Assembly (NCBI GenBank): GCA_949316235.1
Contig: OX438749.1
Coordinates: forward strand, 16,570,414 to 16,634,413
Source of the DNA: Oegoconia quadripuncta
Taxonomy: Eukaryota > Arthropoda > Insecta > Lepidoptera > Autostichidae
Length of the DNA stretch: 64,000 bases
Reading direction: 5' to 3'
The translations under genes were made by a program, and so were the position numbers. Positions 59,261 through 64,000 of the stretch are shown here, one piece after another. The first letter of the stretch is position 1, and each line of letters opens with the position of its first letter. The notes below the pieces were generated by a model. That model ran no database searches and was not told where the DNA came from. It saw only the letters and a list, made by a program, of their open reading frames with translations.

Positions 59261-59466
59261 ATAATAATAATAATAAATAAATGTCTTTGCACAAACACAC
59301 AGCATCATCTAGGTCCACAGTAAGCATCTAGGCTTGTGTTATGGATACCAGATGATTGATAAACTACACAAATACATTTTTTTTTTGGAAATAAATACTA
59401 ATACAATAAATGAAAAATATCCATAACTCAGGAACACATGTCTGTATTCATCATACAAACATATAA
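59261..59466 (-). mobile_element. SINE A, head-less copy
   Basis: The tail and body match (AGTAAGCATCTAGGCTTGTG; AACACATGTCTGTATTCATC). It stops at ACAAACATATA with no tRNA-like head. An (AAT)n run is at the tail edge. Confidence 0.75.
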
Positions 59467-59994
59467 ATAAACTATTTAATTTCACACACACATCAACAGG
59501 CATCCTTACTACTGAAACACAGCCGCCGCTTCATTATCATTAATGATTATTACTGAAGCACACCGAAATAGGCCTAACTCAAACCGCAATACGAGAACAC
59601 TAAGTTAGATCAATCAAAACCCAACCCAGTTAAACCCTCACCTATTAGTTTGGCCGCTAACAACTTCTATTAGTTTTAAAACAACTAACCAACTAGGATA
59701 CACCCAACAATTACGAAGTAACAACCGCTACAAAGCAAGATGGGAAGTAACATTACATTCTCTTATAAAAGAAAACTATAAAGTCAATGATGTTCCAAGA
59801 AGAGCAATCTCGTGAATCGTAGGTCGAAGTGCGGGGTTTATGACCAGACTATAAAGGTGTTCTAACCGCACTAAAGTGTAAGCTCAATCACTGTGTTGTT
59901 TTTATGGGCCCATGTCGCCGTGTCTTGAAATTGTTGTATCAAGAAAATCAAACTACGTATGTACTCGTATTTGTGGTCTGTATCATAAAGTCTG

Positions 59995-60550
59995 AATACT
60001 TAGGTGTTAGGATACGAGCTATGGAATATAGGCTACGAGGGAGATGCTTTTGGCGTTTGACGGCGAAATCGAATCAGGAATGAGGAAATCCGTAGAAGAT
60101 TGTTGTCAAAGAAGTCGTAGCCCAGTCAAATCAAATCAAATATGCTTTATTTAGTAAGTTATAAGAATAACATTTGTAATCGTCATGACATACAGTTATC
60201 GCTCATCCACTAAGCAGTCTCCCTAGAGCACGAGCAAGAAATTCAGGGGTATTGCTCTTTTTAAATAAGTCAACAATTTATATCATACAATTTATTATCA
60301 AGGAAAATAAGAATTATGTGTATTAGTAACTTGAAGTGGCAGTGGACAGGGCAGTTAGGTCGAAGAATTGATGGCCGTTGGGGCATTTAGCTTCTAAAAT
60401 GGAGAGCACACACTGGCAAGCGCAGCACATCCACTCACAAAATGAAGGTTATAAAAGTCGCTGGATGTAGGCTCTCTAGAAATCGAAGAGGAAGGCCCAT
60501 TTTCAGCAATGGACGTCTTGAGGTTTATATGATAACGATGATTCAGAAAT
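59995..60550 (+). mobile_element. Old LINE RT C-terminal fragment, split
   Basis: The left part contains RIRNEEIRRR (in a shifted frame, 60073-60105) and the right part LKWQWTGQLGRRIDGRWG and KRSTSTHKMKVIKVAGCR. This is the endonuclease/RT-type order RIRNEEIRRR ... LKWQWAGH. The tail CAATGGACGTCTTGAGG..ATATGATAACGATGATT is like 54600-54650. The two parts are separated by 60124-60325. Confidence 0.6.
60124..60325 (-). mobile_element. LINE 3' UTR, same lineage as 17698-18619
   Basis: TCAAATCAAATCAAATATGC at the left is the tail. ATCGCTCATCCACTAAGCAG and TCCCTAGAGCACGAGCAAGA are the reverse complement of the 18520-18570 region. It interrupts an older LINE fragment at 59995-60550. Confidence 0.65.
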
Positions 60551-60694
60551 AGTTTAAATTCAGATTCAAATTAAGATATGAAACAGTCGAATCAATTACT
60601 TTATGAAGTCCACTAATTAACTTGGGCATATTTTAGATAAATCCAAACACTCAAAACAAGTGAAAATAAATACTTTTTATAGTCATAATAAAAA

Positions 60695-61085
60695 AAATAT
60701 TAGAAATTCGAAAGTTTGGATGTTTAATTGTTTGTTGCACAATCACGACAAGACGAATGAACGGATTTGGAATGAAATTTGATATAGGTAGAATATACAT
60801 ACATACATACATACATAATGTCACGCCTGTTTCCCGTAGGGGTAGGCAGAGACCACAGACTTCCACTTGCTACGATCCTGGCATACCTCTTCTGCTTCCT
60901 TCACTCTCGTAAGGTTGTTCATACATGCTCGTCTGTTTAGGGTACTCTTGACTTGGCCTTTCTTTTAGACGTCCCCGATTTGATCATGGTACGTTCGCCG
61001 TGGTCTTCTCCTACCAACACTAGGTAGAATATACCCTGCATTAACATGTTTATCCCGATAAAGTGAGTAGTTCCCGCGGGATAAA
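60695..61085 (-). mobile_element. RTE-type LINE 3' end split by another retroposon
   Basis: Minus-strand RTE 3' unit: AATATTAGAAATTCGAAAGT lies at the left end and GAGTAGTTCCCGCGGGATAA at the right. It is interrupted at 60799-61020 by a different element, flanked by 14 bp duplications. Confidence 0.6.
60799..61020 (-). mobile_element. 5'-truncated LINE 3' end with (TATG)n tail inserted in the RTE copy
   Basis: Flanked by the identical 14 bp TAGGTAGAATATAC at 60785-60798 and 61021-61034, a target-site duplication. The left edge is a CATA run (the minus-strand (TATG)n tail) followed by CACGCCTGTTTCCCGTAGG. The body is closely related to 12895-13110, sharing for example TTTAGGGTACTCTTGA and TTGGCCTTTCTT. 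Confidence 0.75.
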
Positions 61086-62439
61086 TAAATTAAATATTTC
61101 CACGATATCATTGAACCTAGTTTTATTTTTCCCACGTCTTTTCGGTCCGGAATGAAACATCAGATCACCAAAATTATATGATCACTCACTAGGTAAATAT
61201 AATAGGTATTATTAAAAAAAAATCTCGAAATTACCTTTGTGCATATTTTCTGACTGTAACTGTTTGTATTTCATGTGCAATAAAGAATAAACAAATCGAG
61301 TCACACGGGTTGATTTATTATAGGTATCTTATTCAAAAATATTAAACAACATTGCATTACAATCATATTGAGAACCTTTTTCAAGTCGGTTAATAAACAA
61401 AGATATCGTAAATAAAACAAGTCTATAAAGTATACAAATGTACATGTCTTTAACGATCAACAGGAAACTCTTCAAACAAATTTTCCTGCAAATAAACATT
61501 TACAGATGAAGGCAAGGATACTAACGACATCATAATGGAGTTAGTGTATCACACATCACGGAGGGACCCCTGCCCTTAGGGAGTATTTTATCCTCTAATC
61601 TGTTTTTACACCGACAAAGCGAAAGTTCTATTGTACTGACAGGGGGCTAAGCAAACACCCAGATTACAGATTAAGCAAAACTCTCACTTAATATCCTCCT
61701 CACTTATACCTATAATACCCAAAGATAATCCCTACATACAAAGATGTTACGTAACTTAGTGATGTTTGCTTCCATTCAATAAGTTCTTTTATCTAACAGA
61801 GTCTTTTCTGAAGTGAGTGCTATCCAACATCCATTAGACGATACCTAGATACGAGTATCAAGTGTTTATGGAGGCAAGAAAAGGAAACAAGTACATTCTG
61901 TAACGACGTAGCCAGCTACAGTATCGAGTTTATTCCCAATCTAAACAATTACAGAAGAGTTTATTTAGGCTTTAAAATTCATTAAACGTGTGACCTTCCC
62001 AGCCCACCTATGCCCAGCTGGGTCGAGTCACGAGGTGTATATGTACAGAAGGCGCGGGACATCTCATGAAAACAAAACACGGATCACTACACCAACTTAT
62101 TTATTGCGTGAAACAGGTAGTACAGAGGATCGAAAGGGCCTTAAAACTAAAAAAATAACTATTGAGATGTAAAAAAAACTATTAAAATAACGGTGCGACT
62201 GAGTTAAAATCTGAAAATCAATGTCCCAAAAAAAAGGATCCGTCGGTTCATCAATCAATTTAAAATTTCGAATTCGAACTCCAATAACCCAAACCCACTA
62301 ATGAGTATCAGCTCAAAACACGACTAAAACTATTGAGATTTTGTCAAACGCCTTTCAATTTTTAATAGAGAATACATTGAGTTCTTATACTGAACGCACA
62401 CATGTATAGTTCTGGATCCTAGCTTTAAAAATAAAGGTG

Positions 62440-62740
62440 TTTTTAAGCCCAATGAGATAACGCTTAGTCTAAATCACACCTGATGTTAAGTGAAGATGAA
62501 GCCAAGTTATTTGTTGGACTACATAATCTTATCACAAACAGCCGGAACGCAATAAAGCAGCTACAATATAGCTACTTGTCGGCAGAATTAGATAAGGTGG
62601 TGGTAGCTAACCAGGTGGACATTTAATTGTGGCCGACCACCAACCAAATCGAGTACTAAAATATACCTATCCCGCTGATAATACAACCCACGACTACTTT
62701 TTTGTAAACCTTATGTTATTCTAATTGAGCCACAGTAGCG
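62440..62740 (-). mobile_element. SINE C, diverged copy
   Basis: AAATCACACCTGATGTTAAG at the left (tail side), AGATAAGGTGGTGGTAGCTA in the middle, and a decayed head ending TAATTGAGCCACAGTAGCGC. More diverged than the other copies. Confidence 0.7.
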
Positions 62741-63241
62741 CTTAAATTGTATTCACGATTCACGAAGCCGACTGTACATACAATACATCATTAGAGCATG
62801 AAACATATTATAAACCAAGAAAATTAACTTATTTTAATAATGTATAACTTACTATTTGCTTTCCCAAGACAAATGCGATAACGGCAGAATTCTATAATAA
62901 CTAGATCTAATGTAAGTACTATATTAATTCTGTGTCTAAGGTTACAACCAAAGAAATAAATATTGACTTTCTTTTTACCCACCATACAAAATTTTTAAAT
63001 TGGGGTAGAGTAAATAAACATTGCATACTGTAATTGCTTAATCTTCAACTACATCATTACTTTTCGCCAGATGAGAGGTAGTAGATGAGAGCAGTAAAAT
63101 TGTTATTAAACGCATCTTCAGTTCATCATGAAAATATATCGACTTCAAATTAAGGTAGTTATGTTATTTCGAAGGATTTCATGCCGAGGCAAATTCTAAT
63201 TGAACTATCTAGAGAAGCTTCAATGTTTTGTGCCTTTACAG

Positions 63242-63403
63242 ATGAGTCAAGCGATCGATGGTGGGGTGAATCAGCAGTGCCTCCTGCACCTGCTGTTGCT
63301 GCCGTTCCTCCTCAGAGGCCTTCTATGTCCACCAGCAGCAATGCAACTAGCAAGAGGGAGGAACCCTCCGCTTCGCCACCAAGACAAACGGCAACTAAAG
63401 ATG
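63242..63403 (+). CDS. eva-1: EVA1C-like exon 6: Pro/Ser/Thr-rich extracellular stalk
   Basis: The acceptor is TGTGCCTTTACAG and the donor AAAGATG/GTAAAT. The exon is 162 nt with phase 1 at both ends. Joined to exon 5 it reads DEVDESSDRWWGESAVPPAP, then a run of Pro, Ala and Ser, the N-glycosylation sequon in SSNATSK, and EEPSASPPRQTATKD. Low-complexity Pro/Ser/Thr content fits an O-glycosylated stalk before a transmembrane helix. No hydrophobic segment is present, so at least one more coding exon lies beyond 64000. Evidence is the splice signals, phase match and composition rather than a conserved domain, so this is the least certain of the six exons. Codon use is GC-richer than the flanking DNA. 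Confidence 0.66.
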
Positions 63404-64000
63404 GTAAATTATCATTTCACTATAGACTTAATAACGTAAACCTTTCAACTTTTAAATATATCCTAGATCTCAAAGTGGTCACAGATACAATACGGTTGAA
63501 GTAGATTTAGTCCACGCTACAATCGTCTTTCTTTTTTTCTTTCTTTTTAAGTAGAACGCCACTCCTCATAACTATGCACCATGATTGAAGTTTGCTCATA
63601 CACAATAAATCTTTTATTCTTTTATGGACACTTTTATTTTGTGAACACTATTTACGAAACGAAATCCGACAGAATTTAGAAATGTGTTAATATAAAGGAT
63701 TAATCCATTCCTTTGATCTTGAGTCAATTGGCGAATTACCAATTCTATCCTAGTGATCTCAATTATATATGGAATTCTACTATCACTATTCCTCGATTTA
63801 TCGAGTGGAATAACTGTTGCCTAACAAGATGTTAGCACAGTTGTTTGGTTGAGATTGGTTTCGAACAATATTACTTATCTAAATGTACAACCATTTAACA
63901 CAAGTATCTACTACAATTATTAATGTTGACTTTAGTGAATAAATGTGAAACATGGAAAACGAATTGACATTTCGGTTTAAATTAAATTAAGTTTTTAAAA
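63404..64000 (+). other. Start of the intron after exon 6
   Basis: The donor GTAAAT lies at 63404. The remaining 597 bp are AT-rich, with T/C runs near 63525-63545. No exon was seen. Confidence 0.6.

Larger units (their letters stand above)
57618..63241 (+). other. Intron between exons 5 and 6 (5.6 kb)
   Basis: The intron contains SINE C, SINE A and LINE fragments, including a nested insertion with a target-site duplication. Nothing was recognised in 57650-58850, 58950-59255, 59470-59995, 61090-62435 and 62745-63240. Confidence 0.75.
9378..63403 (+). other. eva-1: EVA-1/EVA1C-like receptor gene: partial gene model of six internal exons
   Basis: Six + strand exons join without frame conflict. 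Exon 1 to exon 2 is a phase 0 junction and all later junctions are phase 1. Together they give about 297 codons: SUEL/Gal_Lectin domain 1 (exons 1-2), SUEL domain 2 (exons 3-4), then a stalk (exons 5-6). Each SUEL domain has eight cysteines. The tandem pair followed by YTCVPRTVLKER at the end of domain 2 matches the layout of EVA1C. That protein is a type I membrane receptor, genetically and physically linked to SLIT/Robo signalling in C. elegans and vertebrates. Intron lengths are 17,220, 911, 9,534, 19,846 and 5,624 bp. The signal peptide, transmembrane helix and cytoplasmic tail are not visible, so both ends are open. A secreted rhamnose-binding lectin is the main alternative, but the acidic and Pro/Ser stalk argues against it. 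Confidence 0.83.

Noticed and set aside
63200..63439. Overlapping plus-strand frame at exon 6
   Set aside because: It is out of phase with exon 5; the phase-matched frame gives the stalk with a sequon.

Overview
This window looks like lepidopteran (moth or butterfly) nuclear DNA. It is AT-rich and has long introns. It is crowded with tRNA-headed SINEs, (GATG)n-tailed and A-tailed retroposons, 5'-truncated LINEs and small foldback elements. I see no bacterial-style operons, CRISPR arrays, rRNA or stand-alone tRNA genes.

The only host gene I can support lies on the + strand. Six internal exons (9378-9595, 26816-26939, 27851-28000, 37535-37678, 57525-57617, 63242-63403) splice in a fully compatible frame. 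They encode two tandem SUEL/Gal_Lectin (rhamnose-binding-lectin-type) domains of eight cysteines each, then an acidic and Pro/Ser/Thr-rich stalk. This order matches the ectodomain of EVA-1 / EVA1C, a single-pass receptor linked to SLIT/Robo signalling. The signal-peptide exon is not recognised, and the transmembrane and cytoplasmic exons lie beyond position 64000. The gene therefore covers at least 54 kb with only about 0.9 kb of recognised coding sequence.

Almost everything else is intronic repeat. The largest element is a minus-strand non-LTR retrotransposon at about 21586-26000. Its gag-like ORF1 with zinc knuckles is intact, while its EN-RT ORF2 is broken. A close 5'-truncated copy lies at 38881-39458. 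At least five other LINE lineages are present as 3' fragments. Three tRNA-headed SINE families recur: A has a GACGACC head and an ATT-rich tail, B has a (GATG)n tail, and C has an A-rich tail. B and C appear to share 3' ends with LINE fragments in the same window, which points to their mobilising partners. Foldback/MITE-like elements, a near-perfect hairpin at 44293-44486 and several minisatellites complete the picture.

I found no clear sign of a new multi-gene system. The strongest observations are the reconstructed receptor gene, nested insertions with legible target-site duplications, SINE/LINE tail sharing and several inverted-repeat structures. All calls were made by eye; domain and family names rest on motif recognition, not on database searches.
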